Part shown: positions 36,911 to 48,860 of the stretch, piece after piece
Numbering within the stretch: position 1 is the first letter of the stretch
Layout of the letters: every line of letters starts with the position of its first letter
Assembly (NCBI RefSeq): GCF_000002425.4
Contig: NC_037256.1
Span: forward strand, 4,724,620 to 4,788,619
Origin: Physcomitrium patens
Taxonomy: Eukaryota > Streptophyta > Bryopsida > Funariales > Funariaceae
Direction: 5' to 3'
Length of the DNA: 64,000 nt
Notes under the pieces: model-generated
Databases searched by the model: none
Told to the model about the DNA's origin: nothing
Seen by the model: the letters and a program-made list of their open reading frames with translations, nothing else
Made by a program: the position numbers and the translations under genes

Positions 36911-38460
36911 GAGATCCCTGCTCTATAACCTGATAAAAATCCCAACCACTTTCTCCCACTAGCACGCTTCTGGAGATGAAATTTCAGTGAGTACTCACCC
37001 CGGTTGATGCGCCTGCCCCTTGGCAACTACGATGACCGATTCTCCAAGTATTCACGCAGAAACGATACACTTGTGTGTTGTCGTTGGGGTATCCGAAAGT
37101 AGCTGGAGCGATGGTAGTCTATGGTTGAAGAAACCAAGCGATCAATCACCAACAAGGTTCTTGTGCAGCTGTGTAATCCTTCACCAACTCCTGCCCAGTA
37201 CACAGACCAATCCATTTGCAAGCTCACGCTCATCCTGTACGGTCTCTCCTCATGGCTCATCAATTCACGTAAATCTCGCAAGATCTAATGACTCGTCCCG
37301 TCCGCAGGAAAAATTTCTCGGACTCACGCAGAATCTGCATAAACTTGTGAGATGCAGACTCCATGGTTACCGGCCATGGACGATCGGCTTCTCGTTAAGA
37401 GCTAGTCATTGCATACAAGGTGTGTTCTTAATCCAAAGCGCGCAGACCCTACAATCGACACTCCACCATCATTCACCACCACCAACCTCAATCGCGGCCA
37501 CCAGTGCGAAATCCCTTTGCACCACCCTCTCCTGTCCATATACTCTCCCGTGGTACACGCTCTGCTCCTTTGTCTACAACCTCGCAAGATGAATTTTTGA
37601 GCACTCTAGAATATCACTCGGACCTCATCGCACTAACCTTCTCTGAACTACACCAAGACGAAATCCGAATTCGTCGCGATCGCTCAAAAAACACCACTTT
37701 CCTGATCTGAATCCAAAGTGTCCACGGCACAACCACAGACGGACTCTACAGAAACCAATCATCACAACCGTAATACAGTCGATGGAAATAGGGACGCAAG
37801 GGGGGATGGTTTGTCTGCGAGACAGTCGTTTTCTAGCGCTCAGCACACCTCGGTGAGAGAGATCAATTGTAGACGGGGCACGACTGCGGAATGGCCCTGT
37901 CACTCCCCAGCAAACACTCTGACACGAACACTAACTTCCAAGGAGGCTTGAGGTTGTCAGGGCGACGGATGCACAACATCAGGACTCGTCGCGAATATCA
38001 TCGACTACGAATATATTGGGGCTGTTACTATTGGGCATCAACCAGCTGAATGGGAGCATCGCCGACACGGAAGGAGTTCACGAAGCGCAAAGGAAGAGCT
38101 GGGGCTTTGATTCTTCACCGGGGGACGAAACGGAATGACTGAAGGGGGGGATGTTTAACCTTGAGTCCGGACGAGAGTGGAATCTTTCTAGGAGGGCGGT
38201 ATCAGCGGCAGCTGGTGCTTTGCTCATCATTTGCATGAGCAAAGGTTGCTGTGCCAATATCCACCCCGTTCCTCCTCGACACTTTAGAACGCAACGTCCA
38301 TGTGGTAGCACCAGCCCAGCCCACCATTTGACTCGCCCTTTTTTTTACAGCGCGACCTGGCTCACTCACTCACTCTCTCTCACACTCCCATGAGCGACAC
38401 GAGGTCGATACGAGGGGGAGCAGTGAGGCTATTATTATAAGTATTCTGACGATGTCGAAA
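36911..38460 (-). promoter_or_regulatory. 5' leader and promoter region of the MYB-CC gene
   Basis: A minus-strand donor (GG|GTGAGTAC at about 36998) and acceptors near 36930 imply an intron in the leader. GC-richer sequence continues to about 38.6 kb and carries only short or antisense open frames. The open plus-strand stretch 37020-37592 shows no domain and lies antisense to the leader. No TATA box for the minus strand is evident. Confidence 0.4.
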
Positions 38461-39051
38461 GTGGAAAGCAAGGTGTGACGACTTGGCCTTCCAGGAAGGG
38501 ATTCTCTCTCTCACGGCGACCACCCCCCCCCAAACCACCGCTTTTCCCTTTCCTTCCCGCTACCGCTACTTTTTACGCTCTCCTTTTCCTTAAATTTTTT
38601 TCTTTTCTTTTCTGCCCGTCTGCCCGTCTGTCTGTCCGGTGTGCATAGTATGTGGCATGTATGTGTGTGCTGACTGCAACAATGTGCATATATATATATA
38701 TATATATCTATAAAGGGGGGCAGGGCTTCTTCTTATTGTGTGTGTGTGTGTGTGATGAGGACAATGGTGTGCTTAATTTAATTTAATTTAATTGGGGATG
38801 GGTGTATGAATGGATGAATTTGGAAGAACCCTCCTTCTCTTGGCTGGCTGAGCATACATACATATATTGCCTTTTGCTTTGCTGATAGCCACAGTTGACT
38901 GTGCTCACAGTGCCATTCATTCATTGTTCATTATTCATTTCTCAACACATGGTCCCAATTTTGTGTTCACTTTTTAAATTTTATTATTTTATTTTGATGG
39001 ATTGGAAATGGTAGAAAGAGAATATTTAGGTTGATCCACTTTGGTACAATA
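38461..39051. other. Spacer between MYB-CC promoter and Gypsy LTR
   Basis: No gene is seen. It contains C- and T-rich tracts at 38520-38600, a short (AT)n at about 38690-38706, (GT)n near 38740-38755 and an ATTTA repeat near 38775-38795. Confidence 0.55.
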
Positions 39052-39392
39052 TGTAGGGATAAGCTCTTGCCCAACCATAATCCTATTCATGCCAATTAGT
39101 TAGCAATTACGTCCTATTTAGGCAAATGAACTATTGTATTGTTGCTATATATTAATGAATGAAAAACTTGGAAGATAGGTAGTTGAGAAGTTAACTTGTA
39201 TATTAAGAGCAGCTAGGATTTGATCCACAAACACCTCCTTGTAGCTCAAGTGGATATACTGTAGAGGTTGTCTAAATGCATACGTCTTGGTCTCACAACT
39301 GCTCCTAAAAAGTTCTTGATTATTGAACACATATAGCATAAAACTAGAATTAAGAATCTTTGCTACTATTGGATAAGATTAGGGTCGAGCCA
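39052..39392 (+). repeat. 5' LTR of the second Gypsy element
   Basis: Matches 45479-45817 along its length. Shared words include ACCATAATCCTATTC, TTGCTATATAT, CTCAAGTG, CTCACAACT, and GATTAGG near the end. It starts TG and may end at GAGCCA. The exact end is uncertain. Confidence 0.85.
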
Positions 39393-42300
39393 ACCCTTTG
39401 GTGGAAATGTTGAATATGTGTGAGGTCAAAATATGACCAAAGAAGATGAAGGCACTTAGATAGGTGTATATGATTTGAAAATGATCAATTATATAGTATG
39501 GAAAATTTTGAGCTATACAAGGGCAACAAATGATTGACTTCAACCACTTTATAATGGTGAGAAGAAAAAAAATTGGAACACGAGTAGAGAATTTGAAAGA
39601 TACAAATGATCAAGAAAGGCAACTTCAAGCAAATGCAATTCTACAAATTACCATCTCAAATATTTGAGATTTTATCAACTTGAGCTCATGGAAAAAAGTA
39701 AAGTGTGAAAGATAAACTTTGCATAAATATGAAAATTTCCATCTTCAATCTTCTACAATCACCCACTCATTTAGTGACCAAGCAGTAAATTCATAACATC
39801 AATGATTGAGCTTTTACAAATATATAAATCATAGGAATATGATTTGTTTCATTTTAAGAATCTTTCTTAGTCAAGTTTTTTTTATCATTTATCAAATAAA
39901 TAAGAGAGCCGCTCTATTTGAACATATTTATATTATTCATTTATTAAGTTCTATCATATGCTATTATTTATTTTAGATATAGAAGCATATTCTATCATAT
40001 AATAGGTAGCTAGCCACCTTTTCCTAATTTAAATGATATATAATCATTTAAGCACTTTGGATCTAATACAATAATTTAAAAATCATTCCAAACATAATCA
40101 ATCTATTCTAATTAAGACATTGGGATGTTGGTCACATTGATGCATCATCCTTTGGCTTTCACAATATATTAATCAATCTTTATAATAAGCCAACATATTT
40201 TCACCTATTTACATGGCAATGTGTCCAGTAAGGGTTTGTACAATGAGGCAATGTCTTATTTAATAAGACATTTATATCTTTAGACTTTAAAATTTTAGAC
40301 TTGACATGAAGTAACTATCCAATTTATAGAGATCACATTGAATTGTAGGAGCAATTCAACTCACAATGATTCCAAAATCCAAAAAACTACCTATCTCTTG
40401 GAACTTAAATGGAAAAACAACACATCTAAAATATGAAATGACAAATGGCTTCTCCACCATGATGGAAGTTATAATGCTAACTTCTTTCAATGATTCCATG
40501 GATGATAAACAAGAAGTAATGATATGCAATGATACATCTCAAATCTACACAACTATAGTTGATATAATTTGACAAGCTATACTTATTATGATGCTAAAAA
40601 AACAAGCCCAATTCATCCAATCTAGATCTTTATCATCAACAAAATTGACTAAATAGGCATCATCTATACCATTTCTAATCATTTTATTAATCAATTTCAT
40701 TCCTATTATAACATTGATTGTCAATAACATCATAAATATGAACATTCATTTCTCAAGGAATCAATAGTAGTGACACTTGATCATAGTTTCATCAACATTC
40801 TAGGCCGATTATAGTATGAATTACCTTCATGCATTTTTTTTTAGCAATTATATCCTTGTCTAAGACTTTTTAGCCTTTTTATGCAACTTCAATATAATTA
40901 CAGATGCATATCTTGCCCTCATATCATATTATACCTTCTACTTCAAAATAAGGTTACAATTGGATACCAAAGACTTATTTGAGTCTTGCATAGATTCCAT
41001 GATACTTAGCAATTGGATCTTGGTACAAAATCTTGGCAAGAAATTCTTTGTTCCAATTAACCAATGTAATGTAGCTTTGAATTTTCTTAGTAGCACAAAG
41101 TATAATTTGGATAACAACCTTGAGCTTCATTGCTCACATTTCATTATGCAAACCAAACTTGCCACAAATAATAAAGAAAAATTCATACAATAAATAACAA
41201 AGCCTACTTCATAAGTTCTTTTCTTCTTAGTCTCATGCAAGAAATAAGAGTCAATCAATTTTTTTTTAGATGTTGCTATCCTCAACTATATCAAGATATG
41301 CCTAGGATTCTCTTGTGAGAGTGATTTGATATACACTACTTCCAAATCTAGGACTACAACTATCATACTCTTTAATTTGTTTTCCGAGATAATTATTAAT
41401 GATAACAATAAGGACCTTGATTTTAATACTATAATTGTACATATTATAAAATAGCTACATTCACTTTAAACTACAACAACATGACAACATTGAAGCGATG
41501 GCAAATCCATAAAATGACCAAAACAACCACCTTCTATGTAATGATTATTGTCATGTAGTCTGTATTGTGACATAGGACACAATACTATGGAATATCTTCT
41601 ACAATCCTTCATGTTTAAAATAATCTTCAAGTTTTCATGATTGCTTGCTAAATAGGCCACAACCAAGTCTTTAAACTAAATAGCACATTTGCATCATCAT
41701 GTAGCCTAGATATGCATATTGTCAAAAGACCATGAATTCATGCTCTAATATCTACCACCTTCTTTGTGCTTAATTGCTCAGCACCCTCTTGTAAGTTTAT
41801 TGTAGTTCAATTATGGATAGTAGTAAGACAGATCAACAACATGAACAAACAATATATCATTGATACAAGCTATAACCTTACTATTGTCCTCTATACACTA
41901 ATATAATTACTAAATCCCAAAATCAAATTTATTCATATTATAATAACCATCGTAGATGGCACCACATATCAATCACTTGAAAATATGGTAGTCTACATAT
42001 TAGCCACAAGATAGGAAACCATGATAGAAGTGATTAAGAGTATTGGAGAATAAATCTTCTTAGAATTGGACTAGCTTATCCAAGTTATATACGTGCTTAA
42101 TATTACTTGCCACGAGTTGACACTCAATGCATTAGGTCTTGATCCTAAAATTATATTCATGATAGTAATAATCTTCTAATCTAGAACATATCTTCTTAGT
42201 GTCATTTATATCATTCCAATTCATATTACTATCTATAATGACTAAAACATCTTTTTTAAATATAAACCTATAGATAATCATCTCTATATTTGAATCATTC

Positions 42301-42760
42301 CATCTATTGATACAAAAAATCCTACCTTACTAGCTTTGACACATAGGACTATGTTCAAATACACTTCCAATCCAATCATGGTTTTGTCTCATTTATAGGA
42401 TTTAGTTGCCAATGGCATTGTAGTAGCTTGCATTGTTGCATGCTACTTATAGATAGATTTTTGGCATCAACTTGCTCAACATGACATGAGGTTCATAGTA
42501 CATGGCATATATGACTACCACTATTGGAATATAATCAAACTTCTAATTATAAAATCTACTTCCACATCATTCCAATTAGTGCATAATCAAGTAGTTACAT
42601 GTTTCATTGTTGTTAAAATATCTTTGGTAGTCCAACTGCCGCTTGTACCAAAAGTATGTTTAAAAATAAAAATAAAAAACCATATAACTATCTAAATTTA
42701 ATAACTATATGAAATGACACCACTTTGCCTATAACTTTTATAAATCAATCCAAAGCACAT
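39393..42760 (+). pseudogene. Gag/protease region of the second Gypsy element, not resolved
   Basis: By position this interval should hold primer binding site, gag and protease. Short open stretches occur (40366-40572, 40960-41193 and 42486-42695, all +) but I recognise no gag core, zinc knuckle or protease motif with confidence. No primer binding site resembling the initiator Met tRNA is seen after the LTR. Confidence 0.45.
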
Positions 42761-42769
42761 CAAAAATTT

Positions 42770-43260
42770 AGTCTTCTATTAAGGCCATTCAACTTGATTG
42801 TAATTAAAGCTATTATTAAAAAAGATATAAAAAACTCAAAGCTATTATTAAAAAAGATACATATTCACTCTTCTGCATCAATAATACTTTTGATTAATTA
42901 GCAATAGTAATCATATTCTTATCTATTGATTTAGTAGTCGACTTTTGATAAATTCTCATCATCAAAATAGCCAAGGAAAAGACTGCCTTCATTTGTTGCA
43001 AATAATTATTCTATTTTAGCACAATATTGATGGATCTATGTGATACCACTTACACTTTTTAATGTTTGATGGACATGATTCTTAGCTATTTCAAATGCAA
43101 GTGATTGTTAGTCTATGTAGATGATATTGATATCTATTCTTAAAATTTTGATACTCATCTTATTGATCTCTTAAAGATATTTGATGGCATCTATTTTGCC
43201 AAATTTAAGCTCAAAGTATGGAAATATATATTAAGACTTCTTGAACTCATGTATTTAGAA
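42770..43260 (+). pseudogene. Reverse transcriptase remnant of the second Gypsy element
   Basis: Plus-strand fragments in shifting frames correspond to RT blocks: a LNLIVIK-like start near 42790, FLSIDLVVDF.QI near 42930, and the active site VYVDDIDIYS at 43111-43140. The active site is intact (YVDD), but stops and shifts surround it. Confidence 0.85.
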
Positions 43261-43419
43261 CAATCATCTTTACTTTTGGAGCTTATCCCAATTTAGCAAA
43301 ACTACAAGTTGTCATGGATTTTTTATAATCCACCAACTTCAAATGTATACAGTCATTCATTAAGCTTATTAATCACTATAATAATTTTGTCTGTAGCTTT
43401 GCTATATTGCCTATCCTAT

Positions 43420-43640
43420 TATATTGACTTATAAAGAAATATTTTGCTTTTGTTTGGAGACCCAATGAATAACTTGCCTTCAAGTAACTTAAGACAGTCC
43501 TTTGTAATGCTTCTCTCTTCATTTATCCATGTTTTGTTGTTTCCTTCCTCTAATAAACTGATGCATCTAGAAACACTATTGACGCTATTATGAGTCAAAT
43601 TATCAATTACAAAGAGCACATGGTGGCATATGCATTATGT
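43420..43640 (+). pseudogene. RNase H remnant of the second Gypsy element
   Basis: Fragments read FAFVWRPNE, a damaged block where the catalytic TDAS would be, and a terminal HMVAYA-like end (heavily frameshifted). These are the usual marks of the Gypsy RT-RNase H junction and RNase H start. Confidence rests mainly on order between RT and integrase. Confidence 0.65.
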
Positions 43641-44729
43641 TAGTCTTCAAAGGTAAAATAAAATTATAATATTAATGATAAAGATAACTTTGCATAAGTA
43701 TTTGAAATGAAGCACTATCAATCCTACTTACATGGCTCTTACTTTACTATTAAACTCATCATATCTCCCTTTATGTATACTAGTGATCATTTTCCACTTG
43801 ATTAGATGACTAATACATTGGGCCTTGTCACTATGGTCATACAAATATACTATAATATATGAACTTGGCCGCATACATAAAAATATTGATGTACTTACTA
43901 GAATCATGTATATTATATTTGAACTAGATTCAACTTTTTTCAATCTAACCACAAACACTTCAATCAATGACAACATCCAATCTAAGATATTCATTATCAT
44001 ATGATTGAAATGATCATAAACATGCACATCAATGATCATTCATAATACACATTAAACTGAGTAGTTAGTCACTTAAGCCTTGATTCATTAAAAGCCTACA
44101 TAATTTGGCTTATTCTATTATTGTACATAATTTTTTAGCAATTATACTTATCTTTAATAATCTTCTATTGTAGCATCTTTCTTCTATCAAGACTTATAAT
44201 CTCTTAATTTAGATAGAAAACCTTATGCTTAAAAAATTAATTCACATAACACTATACATCCGTAACATCTATGAGATGTAGCAAACCAATCATCCAATGC
44301 ACCACAGTTCTATTTTATTCAATATAGTAGTCAGAGTAGTCCATTCTTATAGCTAGTACAATACCCAATCTGCCTTAATTATTGCTTCTTAATAATCATT
44401 GATTATGTCTATGTGCACTCCTTATTTTGACAATCAAATCATACATTTAGGACAAAGATCACTTTGAACAGCCATTCTTCATCCTACCTTCATCCAAATT
44501 GGTTGCTCTCTTTACAACTTGCAGAAAGCCATGGAAAAAAGTGATGTATAAAGCTCTATTAGCTACTTGCTTAACTAGATCTATATCCAAAAGCACAAGT
44601 GTCACCATGCAAAAGAGAATCTAGTATCATCTCTTCTACTACATCACCTAAGGTGATACCTTGTTCTATCAAAAAAACACTTGTGAAGATTGATACAACC
44701 TTCAAATAGCAAAGCAGTCAGAAGTTGAA

Positions 44730-45450
44730 GGTATCTTGGAATTATTTCATGCAAGTCGACTAGTTAATCATCAACCAAACCCTATCTAGAATCTATGAAG
44801 TGTACTATTGAATTGACATAGTCATAGATGTAACAAATTATAGCAATAAATGTACGACCTGTAAGATAAAACATAACTATTTTAAAGTGATAAATCTACA
44901 ATTATTCATACTCATTGTAGTATTGGCTTCCTTTATCCATGTCTATATGGATTTAATACGGTCTCTAATTCCATCCATAGAGAATCATAATATGTCATTG
45001 TCGCAATATATTACTTCATAAAATAGATCAAGGTAAAGCCATTCCTATTAAAGGCCTATAATTTAGTAGTCTAGTTCTTTTTTGATCAAATTATAATGTT
45101 CTACAATAGTACTATTGAAATTCTTATCAACAATGGAACAAAATTTTGCATTGTTCTCATAGATGTCTTTGCAATCCACATAGGTGCCAAACACAAGACA
45201 ACAACCTCATACCACCTTTAGTGCAATGGACTCATAAAACACTTCAACCACACCATGTGTTCATTAATTGAAAAAAATGGTAGTTATTATGAGAATTGAT
45301 ACATCTCTTTGCCTACCATCATCTTTGCATACAAAATGAGCACATATTCTAATATGTACTTGTGTCCATTTGAATTACTATATGGAAGAAAATCAAGACT
45401 AGTTATGGCCTCAACGTACATCACACCATGCTCACAATTCAATTTGATAG
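44730..45450 (+). pseudogene. Integrase remnant of the second Gypsy element
   Basis: Near 44740-44880 a zinc-binding region can be followed (H..RLVNHQ ... CTTCKIKH, with shifts). From 44930 on come HVYMDLI, damaged catalytic blocks, and at 45309-45420 PTIIFAYKMSTYSNMYLCPF followed by ELLYGRKSRL, the well-conserved W/AY.TS...G.SPFELLYGR.ARLP region of Gypsy integrases. Several frameshifts make it inactive. Confidence 0.88.
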
Positions 45451-45466
45451 GAAAAAAGGGAGAAAA
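45449..45466 (+). other. Polypurine tract of the second Gypsy element
   Basis: An unbroken purine run of A and G (with GGG inside) lies about 12 bases before the 3' LTR start. This is the position where plus-strand priming occurs in LTR elements. Confidence 0.6.
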
Positions 45467-45478
45467 TAGCCCTACACA

Positions 45479-45817
45479 TGTAGGGATAAGATCTCCTTTA
45501 ACCATAATCCTATTCTAGCCAATTAGATAGTGATTATGTCATATTGAAGTAGATAAACTCATGTATCATTGCTATATATCAATAAATAAAAAACCTAAAA
45601 GATAGATAATTAAAAAATTAACTTATATCTTGAGAGTGGCTAGGATTTTTCACACACTTGTCTCCTTGCAACTCAAGTGAGTATGTTATAGAAGTTGTCC
45701 AAACGTATATGTGTCGACCTCACAACTACTCCTAGCATGTTCTTCATTATTACACATATGGTGTACAACTAGCACTAAGAATCCTTACTATTCCTAGACA
45801 AGATTAGGATCGAATCA
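45479..45817 (+). repeat. 3' LTR of the second Gypsy element
   Basis: Partner of 39052-39392. It starts TG directly after a purine-rich tract and CCCTACACA, and ends near GAATCA. The start may lie a few bases further left. Confidence 0.85.
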
Positions 45818-45837
45818 ACTCCTAGCTCTATACAATA

Positions 45838-47015
45838 CTTCTTTAGCATGCATTAAAAGCATGACAATTTTTTGTTGTAAAAATTATCAATGGCAACTTT
45901 GTTATTGTTGTTGTTATTCTTTTTGTTTATTTTTGTTTTGTTTTATTTTGTTTTTTTTTTTTTTTTGAGAGAGAGAGAGAGAAGAGGAGAGGGATGTGTA
46001 TACAAATAGGTAGATTAAAGCATTAAATAGAATAATAAAAGTCACAAAAGTTTGGATCCAATCCAATATGAACTACAAAGACTCTTATTGAATTACAGAG
46101 ACTCTTCTTGTTTAGTTGTCTGTGACAATTCATGATTCACAGCCTCCAAACTTTACAAATTTTTTCTTAATTCTAATCAAGATTAATTTGAATTCTATAG
46201 AGTATACTTCTTACTTCCAAAAATGTGGCATTGGATGCTGAAGCTTTTGGTCATAGTTTCTTATTTATTGATCATAGTAATTTTCACATAAATCTATAGT
46301 TACCAATTATAATAGCGGTTGGTCATTCTTACATTCATCAGTTATATTATTATTATTAATTATATGCTTTTTGTAACTTATAGATATTCCCTATTTATTG
46401 AATTTCATGTCATGATAATATTTGTGTAATTTATGTACTAGCTTTTTAAAATGCTTTGGCATCCTGGTATGAAGTCTCTTTCTAAATACATTTAAAGTCA
46501 ACAATTCTCTCTATTTTCATCAAATTTGAATAGTAAAATAAAAAAATAAAATAAGACAAAATAAATAAAATGAATTTTCTTTTCTATTAACATTAAAAAA
46601 AAAAAAAAAAAAAAAAAAAACACATATACACACACATAGTGCTATAGAAATAATGAAAAGCCTTATCTAATTTAAAATCTATTTCACATTTTTATTAAAT
46701 TAACTTACCTATAATGAAGAATATGGTAATCATGATGAGTGTAGTTGGTTTTCATTAGTTTCAAATCTAGTAGTAGGGAAATGAATCTTGAGGTCATTTT
46801 TTTTTAATGATGGTAATGATGGATGGATAAATTTAGTAAAATCCTAGATCTATTTAAGATTCCAATATATATATATATATATATATATTACCTTAGTCTT
46901 TCTTGAAAAAATTGTACCAAAAAATTATTGTAGTATAATTTGGATTATTTTTACATATTAAGCCTTGACAATTTAGCTTAGTATACCAATTCTACTTCTT
47001 CTACTTATTTAGTTA

Positions 47016-47050
<35 letters not shown>

Positions 47051-47446
47051 TTTTATTTCTTAATATTTTACAATTGGTTTTCAATATAGCATAATAAAAA
47101 TTCTATCATTATTAGAATATAAAAGAAACAATCATGTTCAATTTATGTATACACACTCAATAAATTTCTTATAAATTCTTAATTTTTAATAGAACCTACT
47201 ATGCATTCCACTCAAATATTTATAGAACTAAGATTTTTTTTTTTTTAAATCATATCAAACCAACTTTTTTATTAACCACGTAACACAAAGAAAAGATTCT
47301 TGAAAGACATGTAACATGTGACTAGCATGCACATACAACAAAGGAAGTTGCTCCATGTATCACTTTTAATTTTTCTAACAAACAACTAAAATTCTATCCC
47401 TATTAAAATTGGATCAATTCCAATGCTTTAATAAACATTAATCTCA

Positions 47447-47482
<36 letters not shown>

Positions 47483-47550
47483 TTAGATTAGAGATTGCAG
47501 TGAAGAAAAAGGGGGTCTCGATTTGGATCATGACACCAACAGCATTCATT
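45838..47550. other. AT-rich intergenic DNA, no gene seen
   Basis: Holds T-rich and GA-rich tracts near 45950-46000, A26 at 46595-46620, and (AT)n arrays near 46865-46888, 47018-47046 and 47452-47480. No coding signal is seen. Confidence 0.65.
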
Positions 47551-48860
47551 CTACATCTCACAAATAAAAAAAAACAAATAACAATAATAGCAATAATACA
47601 CTATTAATATTATGATGATGACGATGAGGAAGGACAAAAGGAAGATGAATGTGTTGTGTGTGGGGGATTAGAGAATTGGGGGTGGAATTATCTAAATTCG
47701 TGGGTTGGTTGAACAAGGGACTCTGTCTGTCCCTTTGGAGATACCACATTCCCCCCTTTTCATACCCTAATTCCTAATTAATTCCTCGATTTAAGAATAA
47801 GAACTCTGTATTTATATTTATGTATTGTGTGCGTGTGTGTGTGTGTGTGACTTTGAACCTGGTCCTTGTCTCCCCCCCCCTGTGTGTATGTTACTTTGAA
47901 CCTGGTCCTTGTCTCCCCCCACCCCGCATTGTGTTCTATATATATATATATATATATGTATATGTTACCAATCTCTCTTACTCTCTTTCTATCTCCGAAG
48001 CCTCTCTCCTAGTTCGCACCCCCGTATTACAAGCCCAATTCCTCATCGGGAACGTCACCTCGAAATCCGTTACCAAGTTCCGACCCCCTGCTTTAGACCT
48101 CGAAGCTTCGAGGAAGAAGATACAAGAGAGGGTTGGATTGGTGTAGTGGGTGGGTACGTGGATGAATGAGAATGAGTGGATGTGTGGATGGGTGGATGGG
48201 TGGATGCCCGATTTTGATGGAAAGCATCCACCAGATGCCAAAAGTGATATACAGTCTTACCCAGCTGGCACTTCATCGCTGGGTCGGTGTTAGGGGCCTC
48301 TTTCCCTGATTTGTTTTTTTAAAAAAAAAAATTGTACTGCTTGTCGGGGCTCTTCACCGCGCTCGTAGGGGAATTGAAAAAGTGAAAAGACGTGGTTGGC
48401 TTTTTTGTTTTATTTCTGTGCTGGGAGGGGACATTCAAGTGCACTGGCTTTGATGCTGGTCAGTGTTTTCATGATTATTATCGTTATTATTGGGATGGTG
48501 GAAATCAAATGGAAAGCAGAGGTAAAATAAGAATAAATAAACAACCAACTAAATAAATGGCCCCTTCTCCACCCCTCTACTGCTTTGCCTTTTTCCGCTC
48601 ACTTTCACTTTTCCGTTTCTCTCCCATTTTATGCGATGAATGAATTCCCCACATGAATCAGGCTTTCTAAGCACGCTCTTCATGCCAATCCAGAACCCAT
48701 GGACGAAGGACATTCAAATGGATGAATGACGAATCTACTTTTTAGTGGATGGGGGAGCATCTGGGCACGAATAACCAGACAAGAGGTGGGTCCTGTTCAC
48801 ACCGGGGAGGGGGGCACGAGTCTTTTCCGTCATGGCAGCCACATGGCTCAATTCTCTTTT
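47551..48860. other. GC-rich island without recognised gene
   Basis: Composition rises as at genes. The longest plus-strand frame is 47820-48146 (108 codons), but its first part is translated microsatellite. The last 55 codons or so (SEASLLVRTPVLQAQFLI, then SVTKFRPPALDLEASRKK) have ordinary composition and no family I know. A 28-bp sequence starting ACTTTGAACCTGG occurs twice at 43-bp spacing (47850 and 47893), and a GGATGGGT repeat lies at about 48186-48206. It could be a non-coding transcript, a small lineage-specific gene or a gene relic. Confidence 0.35.

Larger units (their letters stand above)
39052..45830 (+). mobile_element. Decayed Ty3/Gypsy LTR retrotransposon with LTR pair
   Basis: Two direct repeats of about 340 bp (39052-39392 and 45479-45817) enclose about 6 kb. 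Reading the plus strand between them gives RT, RNase H and integrase remnants in Gypsy order, then a purine tract at 45449-45466 just before the right repeat, as expected for a polypurine tract. Both repeats begin TGTAGGGATAAG or TGTAGGGATAAGAT. A possible target duplication TACAATA-like (ACAATA before 39052 and at 45832-45837) is short and could be chance. By eye the LTRs are only about 70-75% identical, so the insertion is old. The element lies upstream of the MYB-CC gene. Confidence 0.88.

Noticed and set aside
37020-37592. Open stretch of 190 codons on the plus strand
   Set aside because: It begins at a non-ATG codon, lies antisense to the leader of the MYB-CC gene, and shows no domain or sensible composition. 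Balanced GC content alone allows stretches of this length.
45831-45837. TACAATA as a sure target-site duplication of the second Gypsy element
   Set aside because: A six- or seven-base match in AT-rich DNA near uncertain LTR ends can be chance. It is recorded as possible only.
47820-48146. 108-codon frame as a protein-coding gene
   Set aside because: The first half is translated GT, C-run and AT repeats, with no family match in the rest. It is kept only as part of a possible transcribed island.
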